Origin: Saccoglossus kowalevskii
Lineage: Eukaryota; Hemichordata; Enteropneusta; Harrimaniidae
Assembly (NCBI RefSeq): GCF_000003605.2
Contig: NW_003139318.1
Span: 187,681 to 217,612, forward strand
Direction of reading: 5' to 3'
Length of the DNA: 29,932 nucleotides
In this document: one piece after another, positions 11,949 through 22,502 of the stretch
How the letters are laid out: each line of letters starts with the position of its first letter
Position numbering within the stretch: the stretch's first letter is position 1
Notes under the pieces: model-generated
Databases searched by the model: none
Seen by the model: only the letters and a program-made list of their open reading frames with translations
What the model was told of the DNA's origin: nothing
Translations under genes and position numbers: made by a program

Positions 11949-12706
11949 GCATTCCCACTTTGCAAATATGTAAACCCTCACTCCCAGACCAAGCTGAAAT
12001 CAAAATCCAATGAATGGCTTTTTAGATATCAGTGGCACAGTCAGGAAACCGCTAAAAATTAGCTAATTATCATGCCAATTAGGTAATTAATAAGCATGGA
12101 TTTCAAACAAAACCTAATCAAATCTGTGTATTATCCCAAAGTATCTATCTACATACGGTTCTTGAGATATCAGTGAAACAGACGAACACACACACAGACA
12201 GACAGGGTAACTGCAAAGACTCCTATTGTGTTCTTCGCACACTGGAGTCAAACATAAATTGTGTTCCAATGAAGCTGTTTTAGCCACACAAAAAATATGT
12301 GATAAATATTAGAAGTAGATATCTTGTTCTCACTTCTTCCCTATTTCATTTTGAGAATACTGTTTTTTTTTTACAAACTTGTAACTTGTCTACAAAGACA
12401 AACAAAGCCCCTTAACTCAGTGAGTTTATTATCAAAAATCTAGCTTAATTTAGGACCAGTTAAAGCGTGGTGGTCGTCGCGCAGCGCGTGTTCGAATTTC
12501 ATGTAAATATACAATGTATTTTACACGCATTGTATACGTCGCTTTGAGTTCCCTATCGAACAGAACGCGGCACGACGACTGCCGCCCTTTAAATACATAT
12601 TTTGCAGCTACCGGTAATTTGTCATAACAACTCCACAATCTCAATATTTAATGATAAATATCCTAGTTAGTGAAAAGAACCTCCCAGATTTGTAAAGTGG
12701 GAATGC
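11949..12706. mobile_element. Candidate 0.76-kb inverted-repeat element with nested MITE
   Basis: GCATTCCCACTTTGCAAAT at 11949 is matched on the opposite strand by GCATTCCCACTTTACAAAT, the complement of 12688-12706, giving an almost perfect inverted repeat of about 19-22 bp. The interior contains two related GATATCAGTG(G/A)(C/A)ACAG blocks about 140 bp apart, a CACACACAGACAGACAG run near 12190, and the TTAA MITE at 12460-12592. No target duplication is evident, and no transposase is seen. It could be a non-autonomous DNA transposon or, less likely, an unrelated local inverted duplication. Confidence 0.5.
12460..12592. mobile_element. TTAA-flanked MITE, family B, copy 1
   Basis: A 133-bp element bounded by TTAA. 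The left end reads TTAAAGCGTGGTGGTCGTCG and the complement of the right end reads TTAAAGGGCGGCAGTCGTCG. Its interior (GTGTTCGAATT, a TTTACACGCATTGTATACGTCG-like block, CTATCGAACAG) matches the complement of 21902-22039. Both copies retain a short open frame over the same roughly 40 codons. This follows from shared ancestry of the repeat and is not evidence of coding. The shared TTAAAGCGNGNNGGTCGTC end links it to family A. Confidence 0.8.
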
Positions 12707-13315
12707 AACTTCAAGCGTAAAGTTATACAGTTTATGTCATTTTACTGCCCAACTCGGGGAGGTAACTCTGAACGATGACGGAAAAAATATAATTTATAAT
12801 CATTGTTTATTTTTTGATACATTTAGTTGTTTTATTTTGTTTAGGAATTGTATTAAAATAATCAGGTCTCTCTTAGTGCTTCTAAATTACTCTGCACAAT
12901 TCAAAAAAAATATTGAAATGATTCATTTAAAAATAATAATCTTTATTGCATTTGTATGATCCTTATTCAAATTTTTCTGGAAATTTAGGGTAATATTTTG
13001 GTGTATAATGGCTAAACGACATGTGTATACTAACATTTTTCTACATCAAGTTATCGTAAAACAGGCGAAACACTAGTGTCAGTAACAACACAGACAGCGA
13101 AGACAAGGACAGATGTTTTTCCACCAAATAAAATACATGCATAGTAATATGCAAGCAACAAAAATATATGAAATGGAAGGGGTGCAAATTGAAATAATCT
13201 ACCCACCTCTAAAGTGAAACAAAAAAGTATCATGATTTCATTCTGCTCATACTAATGATGTAAAAAGGTCAGTACATCAAAAATAAGTTTATTATCACTT
13301 CACAGTTCATCAAAC
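12707..13315. other. No gene; possible retroposon tail at 12930-12950
   Basis: AT-rich DNA. The minus strand at 12930-12950 reads GCAATAAAGATTATTATT, similar to the end at 8162-8190 and probably the 3' terminus of a short retroposon extending rightwards. No protein remnant can be recognised. Nothing else is supported. Confidence 0.35.
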
Positions 13316-13526
13316 TACTGTAAAGGGGGTAATTATTCACTGGGTTTTAATTTTGCTTATTTCGCTGACTGGAAAATGTGCTAAATTAAAACCCAGTGAA
13401 TATGTAAAATTTAGCATAGAACACATTATCTTAATTACAAAACCGTGAATTTAAAACCCAATGAATATGCCCGAGATGCTAATTCAGCGAAATTTAAACC
13501 CAGTGAAAATTAATAATTTTACAGTA
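13316..13526. mobile_element. MITE, family C-related, divergent subfamily
   Basis: About 211 bp from TACTGTAAAGG to ATTTTACAGTA. It shares the terminal TACTGTAAA and the pattern of repeated internal blocks with family C, but the blocks differ: ACTGGGTTTTAATTT and AAACCCAGTGAATATG replace the TCCAGCGAA type. The phrase recurs at least four times in alternating orientation, so most of the element is self-complementary. TA duplications are plausible at both edges. I call it a sister subfamily and not another copy. Confidence 0.7.
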
Positions 13527-14910
13527 TGTCAAAGGTTCGTATCTTAGAAAAGGGATACTAATCAGTCACCATGCCTGTCTCCAAGTATCTGTCTATCGGC
13601 CTGTCTACCACTTTTAATATTAATTATTGAGTCAATAATATAATAATAATTATGTTGAATTTTGTCACCTTTCAAAAAAATCATACCAAATAATATTGCA
13701 ATGTTTTTGTAATAATTTTAATCACGATATCTAGCCAATAGTACACTATATCTATTTGGTCTAAAATTAACAACAGAATTAAAGAAAATATAAAAAATGC
13801 AAAATGTTGGCATCCAAATTTTGGCGGGAAAAAATCTGATATTCAAAGCATGAAGGTAGAAACACTGACATAAGGGTCAAGTCACACATACTCATAATTA
13901 CGTAGCACACCAAGCAGTTACCGGTACAGTGTCTTTTGGATAATTACAAATTTGTGGATATATAACTTTGTTAGTGAACGTCTGCATATCCCGAGCGGAT
14001 ACCAAAATTGGCAAGTCCTATTGAATTGAAATATGCAAGCATTGTCAAATTGCAAATATTTTGATTAACTTGATTCTTATATATAGATGAACTTTTTTTT
14101 AACCATTGACAAAAAAAAACACTCAAAAAAATTGCATTTTTATTTTAAGCAGCCACCTATAAACAAGCTTCATAGTTCATTTATTAAAACACTCAAATTT
14201 TCCACTGGGTGAATTAAAATGGTTAAATTGAACAAAAAGATGAAATACAGGCTGAAATACTAGCAAATCATAAAAAAAAAAAGTAGTGTAGGAATAATGA
14301 AGATAGACAGTAATAGACACGTATATCCTAACCTTCATAGGCGAGAAATACATATTCACGAAATACAACTCGGAAATAATCAAGTTAGAACAGTTACTAG
14401 TGTCTCAATTTTTTACGATCTTTAAATGAATAAGAAAAAACAGCAACTTACCGAAAACAGAATCTTTAAAACAAATTTGAAAACGATGCAGCGTCACTTA
14501 AAGAAGCTAACATGCGACCATGTACAGAAGCCTTCCCATGATCCTCTGGCCAATCATTGAGGAGACCCCAGGAACTCATTAGCTATAAAACCGTATTTGG
14601 AAAGTAAGAAGATTTGACTGCTCAAAGAAAAGAACTTATAGGATATGTAAGAGAGCTCAGTATCACCCAAGACGTGAACATCTTGCAATCGTTAAGTCTA
14701 AAGATCTTACAAGAAAAAATCCTGAGTTGTCGCTATGGAGCTTGTTAGGAAGACCACCGCGAGCAACAACAAGAAAGCAAGTTTTTAAAGTAACTGCTGG
14801 GAGACACAATTATATTGCAATATGTTCAGGAAAGCGAACATATTCTCGATAAGTTCAAAATACCAAAACGCATAAGAGTGCCTACCTGCCATAAATGATG
14901 TGATTCCTTT
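13527..14910. other. No gene; one unassigned open stretch
   Basis: Mostly AT-rich. Between 14589 and 14852 the plus strand stays open for 87 codons without a Met start, and the local base composition is more balanced than the flanks. The predicted peptide is very basic and I do not recognise it. The length is within chance, and no convincing splice sites frame it. It directly precedes the large satellite. Confidence 0.3.
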
Positions 14911-16059
14911 AATATGTGACACCAATGATATACCTAATTAGTCTCCATGCTATACCCAAATGAATCTTATGCATTGCAACACCCAAATAGTACCCATTTT
15001 ATGGCCAAATAATACTCATACTATATACCCAAATAGAACCTATGCAACACCCAAATAGAACCTATGCAACACCCAAATAGTACCCATTTCATACCCAAAT
15101 AACACCCATACTATATACCCAAATGAAACATATGCAACACCCAAATAGTACCCATTTTATGGCCAAATAATACCCATACTATACACCCCAAAAGAACTCA
15201 TTTCATACCCAAATAGAACCTATGCAACACCCAAATTGTACCCATTTTATGGCCAAATAATATTCATACTATATACCCAAATAGAACCTATGCAACACCC
15301 AAATAGAACCTATGCAACACCCAAATAGTACCCATTTTATGGCCAAATAATACCCATACTATACACCCCAAAAGAACTCATTTCATACCCAAATAGAACC
15401 TATGCAACACCCAAATAGTACCCATTTTATACCCAAATAACACCCATACTATATACCCAAAAAGAACCTATGCAACACTCAAATAGTACCCATTTTATGG
15501 CCAAATAATACCTGTACTATACACCTCAAAAGAACTCATTTCATCCCCAAATAGAACCTATGCAACACCCAAATAGTACCCATTTCATACCCAAATGAAA
15601 CCTATGCAACACCTAAATAGTACCCAAGTTATGGCTAAATAATACTCATACTATATATACCCAAATAGAACCTATGCAACACCCAAATAGAACCTATGCA
15701 ACACTCAAATAGTACCCATTTTATACCCAAATAACACCCATACTATATACCCAAAAAGAACCTATGCAACACTCAAATAGCACCCATTTTATACCCAAAT
15801 AATACTTATACTATATACCCAAATAGAACCTAGGCAACTCCCAAATAGTACCCATTTTATACCCAAATAACACTAATACTATTTACCCAAATGGAACCTA
15901 TGCAACACCCAAATAGTACCCATTTCTTACCCAAATAACACCCATACTATATACCCAAATAACCTAGGCAACACCCAAATAGTACCCATTTTATACCCAA
16001 ATGACATCCAAGCTATACACCAATTCATACCCATGTCATTATGGTACCCATTTTATATA
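14911..16059. repeat. C-rich satellite of 22-24-bp modules in higher-order pattern
   Basis: About 1.15 kb made of roughly fifty modules sharing the core CCAAATARNACCYAT. At least five variants can be told apart by their first half: ATGCAACACC, ATTTTATGGCC, ATACTATATACCC, ATACTATACACCCC and ATTTCATACCC. They recur in a set order, so ATGCAACACC modules are spaced 22, 68 and 90 bases apart, and a 180-base super-period is visible from 15041 to 15401. The first modules (14911-14990) are degenerate, as expected at an array edge. The plus strand is poor in G. The minus strand has GGG tracts about every ten to twenty bases. Stop codons in all frames exclude a coding repeat. Confidence 0.95.
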
Positions 16060-17640
16060 GCCTATTTTAGATTTTTATTTTGGATTTTCATTTGGTGAAT
16101 GCTTTTGAAGCATATGAAGCAAGATCCAATGATTTGGCCAGCTACAAATATGAACCGTAGCAAAACATATTCAGACCACAACATGTCACACAATAGTTTT
16201 AATACTATCTTGAGATCCCAATACACCTGACGAGAATGATCTCAGAATGCAACTTTTAACACTATATCAATAAAATAAAACACTAAATGTAAATCTGACA
16301 TGACCCAAATATTTATATCATTGAACAGAAAACATAGAAATGAACTCCAGGTAAGAATACTGTCATTTCCTATTGTATGGCCTACTACTTCCTCTTCTGA
16401 GTAGAAAACTATAACAAGGTGGTCATATATAAATAAACACAGGAGTGTAATTAACAGACATTTCCCGCAAGCCACAAAAAGAAATAACAACCATGTATAT
16501 AGTCATTCTAAATAATCAGCTGGTTGAATTAACATTTGAGAATAGAAAATTATACTTCTCTTTGCAACAACAAACATCTGTCAAAGTATCCAAGACACAT
16601 TTGAATCATATCACAAATTGAGTTGTAAAAATAGGTTCAAGTATGTCTGAGAAATGGCATATTAACATGTTTTTAACCGATTTTCAGTTGGTTGAATTTT
16701 GTTATTTCCAGACACACCGAAAAAATAGTTAATTACATGTTAAAATGTTTTTTGGGGGTAAAAAACGTGCACATGTTTCGTCTTTTCATGAACATTGAAC
16801 AAAATCTGCTGAAAAATGTCTGGGAAATGACGTTGGACATCAGTTCACATTTCAGACCACGTCCGATGGCAACTAATTAATTGACAAGTTTCAAACCATG
16901 ACAGAACGTGTTGCAACGCAATATGATGAGAGGCATTTGAGATAAAGCTCCTTTTTTTTTTTTCTTAAAATAAAAAAACAAACCACAAGCTCGAAAATTT
17001 GCCAGTGCTGACGATAACTCTTAAAACTCCCTACTGTAAGTATTCATGACTTAAGCATTCCGATTCTCGCGTGTCTATTAAACTTTCATGTCTCACTTGA
17101 CCTTTCAAAATCCACAAAGATGTTTACATTGGGCCACCTGAAGATTAAAACGGTCTTAATATCGATACACCTCAGGGATGGCATGGCGACACCTTGTCGA
17201 TACGAGAGTCCCTCGCAGTCTGGTAGAAGTTAATGCAATTATCCACATATGGGCTATAAGCAGCAGTGGTCAATTCATCAAAGCAGAGGAAAGCTCCCTA
17301 TAGTGTACTGAGTTTCAAAAATTGGCTGAATGAAAATCTGCCTTTGGGGCATTTTTTTGATGATAATTGCAGCGGCCGATAGCGTTAAAGCCGATTCGGT
17401 TTTCTATTGATAGTGTATTTTTTGCCTTAATTGTGTTCCCAGAATACTTTGCAATGAAGTAGTTTTCATCTTCAGGATGATCACAGTGTTGAGTTTCAAA
17501 CAGCGAAACTGATTGGTTGAAAGTCATTAATAGTTGGTTTGATGACAGTTAAATAGCCAATTAGAAGTTGTGTACAGAAATAATCTTCTTCAACTATAGA
17601 CTTCTACATAGATATAAAACACCCGATTTTTTCTAAACTT
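16060..17640. other. No gene seen
   Basis: AT-rich unique DNA between two arrays. The open frames of 60-82 codons (for example minus strand 16242-16490 and 17315-17527) have no recognisable domain, splice context or compositional shift. A short GC-richer patch near 17150-17225 contains two TCGATAC blocks in direct orientation. No feature can be assigned. Confidence 0.45.
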
Positions 17641-18081
17641 TCATTGGACAAAACCTGTCTATGACAATGCCATTTCATAACATGTAATCTCACTAGTCAG
17701 AATATTAAAACTGGTTTGAATATCACAACAACTTTTCGTAACATGCAATTTCATTGGACAAAACCTGGCTATCACAATGCCATTTCATAACATGTAATCT
17801 CACTGGTCAGAATATTAAAACTGGTTTGAATATCACAACAACTTTTTGTAACATGGAATTTCATTGGACAAAACCTGGCTATCACAATGTCATTTCATAA
17901 CATGTAATCACACTGATCAGAATATTAAAACTGGTTTGAATATCACAACAACATTTTTGTAACATGCAATTTCATTGGACAAAACCTGGCTATCACAATG
18001 CCATTTCATAACATGTAATCTCACTGGTCAGAATATTAAAACTGGTTTGAATATCACAACAACTTTTCGTAACATGCAATT
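17641..18081. repeat. 110-bp tandem repeat, 4 copies, dimeric unit
   Basis: Four near-identical units begin at TCATTGGACAAAACC (17641, 17751, 17861, 17972). Within each unit, TTTCATAACATGTAATCTCA and TTTCGTAACATGCAATTTCA are related, and so are the following AAAACTGG...TATCACAACAAC and AAAACCTGG...TATCACAATGCC blocks. The 110-bp unit is therefore an old duplication of a roughly 55-bp monomer that was later amplified as a dimer. Copies differ by only a few substitutions, so the amplification is recent. No coding frame. Confidence 0.95.
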
Positions 18082-19181
18082 TTAGATATGCAGAATCTAC
18101 TAAGGTAAAACAAACTATGAAAATTTCAGCCAATCAGGAAACTTTCTAATAAATACTTAAAAAACATGCGGTCTTTCTCTAAACCTGCCATATATTACTG
18201 TGAAGTTAAGACAATCTAATATAGTTACTTAAAAAGGTTTTTTCTTTTTTAAATTTCATCAAGTGTAAGTTCAAGTCCACTCTCCAAGATTAAATTCACA
18301 TTTGAAAAGTAACCTTAAAGTAGCTGCTACACTCGGTAAAGTTTAAAGGATACTTCAACAACACACCAGAGAATAATCTTTTGTGCCGCAGTTAGAGAGT
18401 TTTAAGTACACTTAACAAATTCATGAGAACTTAAAACGCTACTATGTTGCAATTGTACTAGTTGAAGTGCAGACCACATTTAGGCTTACTGTTTTTGTCC
18501 TCATGATCGCAATATCAACGATATCAACGAGCACTCCATACTGACCAGATATCCTTACACACACAAAGAATAGTTTCCATTCAGCAGAGTGAAATCAAAC
18601 AATATTCTTGCGTCAAATGTGCCTTCATCTTAAACTTGCAATGCTTACATTTCAAAATTTTTTTAGTATATTGATCCAAGTTTGTCTTGCATTATTAAAA
18701 TTTATATGAAAATCGAATTGAGTTTTATCGCAAACATGAAATGAGAGAGAAGAGTAGCACTGAGGCTGATAAATAAAACTAAAACAGCAGGAATAAAATA
18801 CGCTTTTAATGAAGTGATAAAAAGATATAAAACATGTTTACTGTGTTTTAAAAAGATGGTTGTTTTAAGGGCCCACTAGCCCCTGGCATTTCCCGTAATT
18901 TTGTTATGGCCGATACATTTTATCCATAAATAAATAATGTCATAATTTACAGCGTACCACAATTTTGCAGTATTGCACTGGGTTTTTTCATCCTACCATA
19001 TCAAGACATTCCAAATATGGAGTGATTATGCGCATGTGCGTCCTCTAATAATAAAAACATACATGTCAGTTCCCATGGTTTAACCAGACCCTACACCAAG
19101 AAATTTGCTAAATCTGTTTGAAACTTTTTGGATTTCGGCATTCCCATGATGTATCCTTTGGAGAAAAGGATGTATAATAAT
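18082..19181. other. No gene seen
   Basis: AT-rich sequence with no frame, RNA signature or repeat boundary that I can support. A slightly GC-richer segment near 18868-18900 (GGGCCCACTAGCCCC) is isolated. Confidence 0.4.
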
Positions 19182-19313
19182 AAGGTTGTTACGAAGATAC
19201 CGCAAAGTATGCAAAGTATGCACTCAGACAGTACACCATTGCAACGACGACGGTTGATTCTCTCGCTGTACTGTCTTCGTGCATACTTTTTTCGCTATCC
19301 TCGTAATAACCTC
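19182..19313. mobile_element. MITE, family D, copy 1
   Basis: About 132 bp with inverted ends: the left reads AAGGTTGTTACGAAGATACC and the complement of the right reads GAGGTTATTACGAGGATAGC. Subterminal GCAAAGTATGCACTCAGACA and CTGTACTGTCTTCGTGCATA blocks also face each other. The element at 25365-25490 shares ends, interior order and length. A 65-codon open frame across it is incidental. The target duplication is unclear because both flanks are A/T-rich (possibly TA or TTA). Confidence 0.75.
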
Positions 19314-19768
19314 GTATTACTATAGTAATCAAAAATTATTTTCTTGGAGTTTAAGTGTGTGAAAACAGTAGTCTAGGTGAAGACCATTTCTGAGCTCATA
19401 CAAGACATTCAATATACATTCAATGCTTCAGTGTAAATGTACCATCATTATACATGTTCAGTACGTAACGCTGATAAAGTTCACTGAAGCGAAGTCTGCA
19501 TCATCAAAGTTTGAGTGTGAGACACATGTACAATTTATCTGATAATCATCAAGTACATTTTAATTATACTTAATTATATTTAACTAGTCAATATAATACA
19601 GGTTTGGTTATGCATTCGTAAAATGTAAACAAAACACTCATATAACCTGTCGATTATTAAGTTATTATTTTAATTATATTCTATGCCATATCTCAAATTG
19701 TTTACTACATGGTAATGTTGAGTGAATTAAATAATTAGGTACCTTTTGTTATTCTGAATTATTTCAAA

Positions 19769-19979
19769 TACTGTAAAATACATTATTTTCGCTTACAATT
19801 AATTTTCGCTATTTTCGCTGAAGTAATGATTCAGTGAAAATAAAATCCAGTGAATATACCTTTTTTTACCATATTTTACATTCAACTCGCCAAAAATCAG
19901 TGAAAATAAATTCCATACAAAACACTGAAAGTCTTTTCAGCAAAAATTAATTCCAGCTAAATTAAAGTACATTATAGTA
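19769..19979. mobile_element. MITE, family C, copy 3
   Basis: About 211 bp running from TACTGTAAAATACATTATTT to ATTAAAGTACATTATAGTA, aligning block by block with 11284-11492: TTTTCGCTGAAGTAATGATT, AATAAAATCCAGTGAATATA, CAAAAATCAGTGAAAATAAA and AATTAATTCCAGCT. The right end is more decayed than the left. Non-coding, with the same orientation as copy 2 and opposite to copy 1. Confidence 0.8.
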
Positions 19980-21615
19980 TGTGGGTTTTAAAAAGTGATA
20001 AAACTAACATATCTGTGACAATTATAAAAATACATGTATCTAAATAAAAATAATCATTTTTGAATATTAATCAGCCAATTTTTTTTTAAATATGGTACTG
20101 TAATGCACAACATAAGTCTGTTAACTGTTACCATGGGAATGGTATCTTAATTGCTTGTATACCCCAATAAACTCTGTTTATGACATTTATAAGCAACTTT
20201 CTCTGAAAAATGAAAGTGAAAGTTATCTACTAAAGACTGTCTATGACTAAATTTATTTTACACAGAATTTTAATGAAAAAAATAATTTCAGTCAATTCAA
20301 GATCAAGTAAATTTTAATTATGCTAAAAATTTTTTTATTGAAGTGTAAAGTACAGCTATAAATTGTGTTGAAGGCTGATATTGAAAATGATATTGACGAT
20401 GAAAGTGATATTGATGATGTTTCAGATATGTCAATTATTTCAATTCTACGGAGCACTATCAATCAAATGTCATCTTTGAACTTGAACTTCAGAAATCAAC
20501 TGGCGACGCCACAATGTCTGCTGACATTTGAAACTACTCTGAAATATTAATAACACTAATCTATTTTGCCTCTTAATTTCAGTTTGTTTTCTTACCGGGA
20601 GTTATATATCTTCCATTGCACATGTCAGGGCTATGGTTCAAAGATATGAAATGCCCTTATAAGGATAATGTTAAATTATTAATCATGGAATTCAAATGAG
20701 AAACAAAAAATAATTTATATTTATTAAAAATTATTATCTAGGACCATATTTGTGGGATTTTATATACAATTAAACGATTATACATTTTCAAGAACTATTC
20801 CTGCCATAATGATAATTTTCCAAAGCATTTCATCTTTTCCAATTTTTCTCCCCAATTTTTATCAAGAATAGCACACAAAATTAAATTCCATTGTTTTGAT
20901 CCAAAATTAATAAGGAAATTTACAAAATCTATAAAATATGAAAAAGTTGTATTTTTTAACAAAACCAGATGTATGGTTGTTTATGATTGGATTAATCTCC
21001 TAGCATTATAACTGACGTACATTTAATGGGATACAACATGTGATAATATATATGAACAATATGAGTCTGCGATAAAGCTTCCAGTTTCAGCTGTATAATT
21101 CTTCAGTGATTTGTTCTGAACCTTGAAGTGAGTTAATATACTGCCGAAATAGTAGAAAAATTATTTTAAATTATATACTAGTCCGACTTGTCAATAGATA
21201 TAAAAATAAAGAGCCACTCTTTCTCTAATGTTTACATTAGACTATATTTATAATCAGGTGGTTATTTGCATATACTTGTGTTGCATAAGGCTGCATGTTT
21301 TTGTCAACATCAGAGGTTATATTGTTGTCAAGTCAGAGAATAGATTTCTACTTTCCAGGAATATCAAACCAACTTCAACAAAACAGACACACTAAGAAAA
21401 TCTTGGGGAGAAAACCATGCCTGTAGCTATGGCCTCTGCCATTTTAACTTGACAGGTTGCATCGGCAACCTTACTAACTTGTCACAGTCTCAGCTTTCTC
21501 TGTTTCTGCTAGTAGCAATTTCCACGGCACTACTTACAAGATACTTGATTCAGGTAGACAAAACCTGTTCTACCATACACACCATAACTACTGCTATTTC
21601 ATCTTGTCTTAGCTA
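19980..21615. other. No supported gene; weak exon-like patch at 21359-21619
   Basis: Mostly AT-rich DNA. A pyrimidine stretch ending in TTTCCAG is followed at 21359 by an 87-codon open frame of more balanced composition. It ends at the TAA inside the TTAA edge of the next MITE. Its predicted peptide has several Cys, three N-X-S/T sites and one hydrophobic segment, but matches nothing I know. A frame of this length is expected by chance a few times in the window. The acidic GAT-rich stretch near 20375-20430 looks like a cryptic simple repeat. Confidence 0.3.
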
Positions 21616-21905
21616 TTAAGGGGGGTGGTCGCCGTGCCTCACGTGCACGAGATATGGGAATCATATTAACAAAGATGGTGACTGTTACGCATACCAACAA
21701 GTAAAAACTAAGACGTTACAAACATTTTACTATAATTTTCTTTGTTGATTGGAAAGTATAGAAGATTCACCGACAGTAAACAGTTCACGTCGTGCCCAGG
21801 TCCAAACTCCAATTAGAAGAGCGCAATGGTTTGTGGGAAAAATCTATTTTTTTATATAAACACAAAATGCGACACATGCGCGGCGCAACGACCATTGCTC
21901 TTTAA
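21616..21905. mobile_element. TTAA-flanked element, family B-related, long form
   Basis: About 290 bp between TTAA at 21616 and TTAA at 21902. The left end reads TTAAGGGGGGTGGTCGCCGT and continues GCCTCACGTG. The complement of the right end reads TTAAAGAGCAATGGTCGTTG and continues CGCCGCGCATG. These form imperfect inverted repeats over about 33 bp. The interior is AT-rich and non-coding. Its right TTAA is also the left TTAA of the next element, so the two abut directly. Confidence 0.7.
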
Positions 21906-22039
21906 AGTGCGGCAATCGTCGTGCCTCGTCCTGTTCGATATAGGACTCATAGCGACGTATACAAAGTGTGTAAAATACACTGTTTATTTACATGCAATTC
22001 GAACACGCGACGACCACCACGGCGACCACCACGCTTTAA
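21902..22039. mobile_element. TTAA-flanked MITE, family B, copy 2 (inverted)
   Basis: A 138-bp element, the reverse-oriented relative of 12460-12592. The left end reads TTAAAGTGCGGCAATCGTCG and the complement of the right end reads TTAAAGCGTGGTGGTCGCCG. The right terminus carries a short internal duplication (GTGGTGGTCG repeated) that copy 1 lacks. It shares one TTAA with the element at 21616-21905, as if one had inserted into the target site of the other. No coding content beyond an incidental open frame. Confidence 0.8.
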
Positions 22040-22502
22040 CATTGTAGTTGGCAATTGTTGACACTTTATAGCTTTATTGCGGTTTTGTGTTTTTTAGATG
22101 ATTGCTTTCTGTGTATTACCGTTTTCAAGGTGGTTTCTATTACAGGTCGTTAATGACTATCGCACTAACTGACCGTCTTTTGTTAGTGACTACTGCAGCT
22201 TTGAGACTATTTTGAGTAACTTAGAGTTCTCTTTAGGCATTGTTTCAGGTAGATATGTCCAAACGGGCTACATCCCACCCTTGTTGCCGAATAAAGTTCA
22301 TTTACCAGCTTATGAAGTGTGTCATTAATTATGGAAGTAGTTTTCTACTTGAATACATACTACCGGTAGAAGCTTACAACAGCAATATGTTGGTTGTCTC
22401 AGTATCTTGAAATGAGCTACTGCGATGCTATTGGCTAGAATTCTGTTCACATGTCTTGCATGGAACCTGGTGGAAAAGTGAGTAGAAGAAGTTCTCCTTA
22501 GT
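22040..22502. other. No gene seen
   Basis: No supported gene. Two overlapping open frames of about 51 codons (22173-22328 and 22255-22410) follow a TTTCAG, but the peptides are unrecognised and the lengths are ordinary for chance. TACCGGTA occurs at 22361-22368. Confidence 0.35.

Noticed and set aside
12488-12500. GTTCGAATT resembling a tRNA B box, suggesting a tRNA or SINE
   Set aside because: No A box at the right distance and no cloverleaf. It lies inside a MITE.
12450-12644. Peptide similarity between the frames at 12450-12644 (minus) and 21826-22047 (plus)
   Set aside because: Explained by both frames reading the same MITE family B sequence. It has no start or stop conservation and is not a gene.
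14589-14852. 87-codon basic open stretch without a start codon
   Set aside because: Unrecognised peptide and no convincing flanking splice sites. Comparable stretches are expected by chance.
20365-20550. Acidic peptide frame
   Set aside because: The acidic part is a cryptic GAT repeat and the rest is unrecognised.
21359-21619. 86-residue frame after a TTTCCAG acceptor, with Cys and a hydrophobic segment
   Set aside because: No known family, and the stop lies in the MITE's TTAA edge. Acceptor-like sequences are common in pyrimidine-rich DNA.
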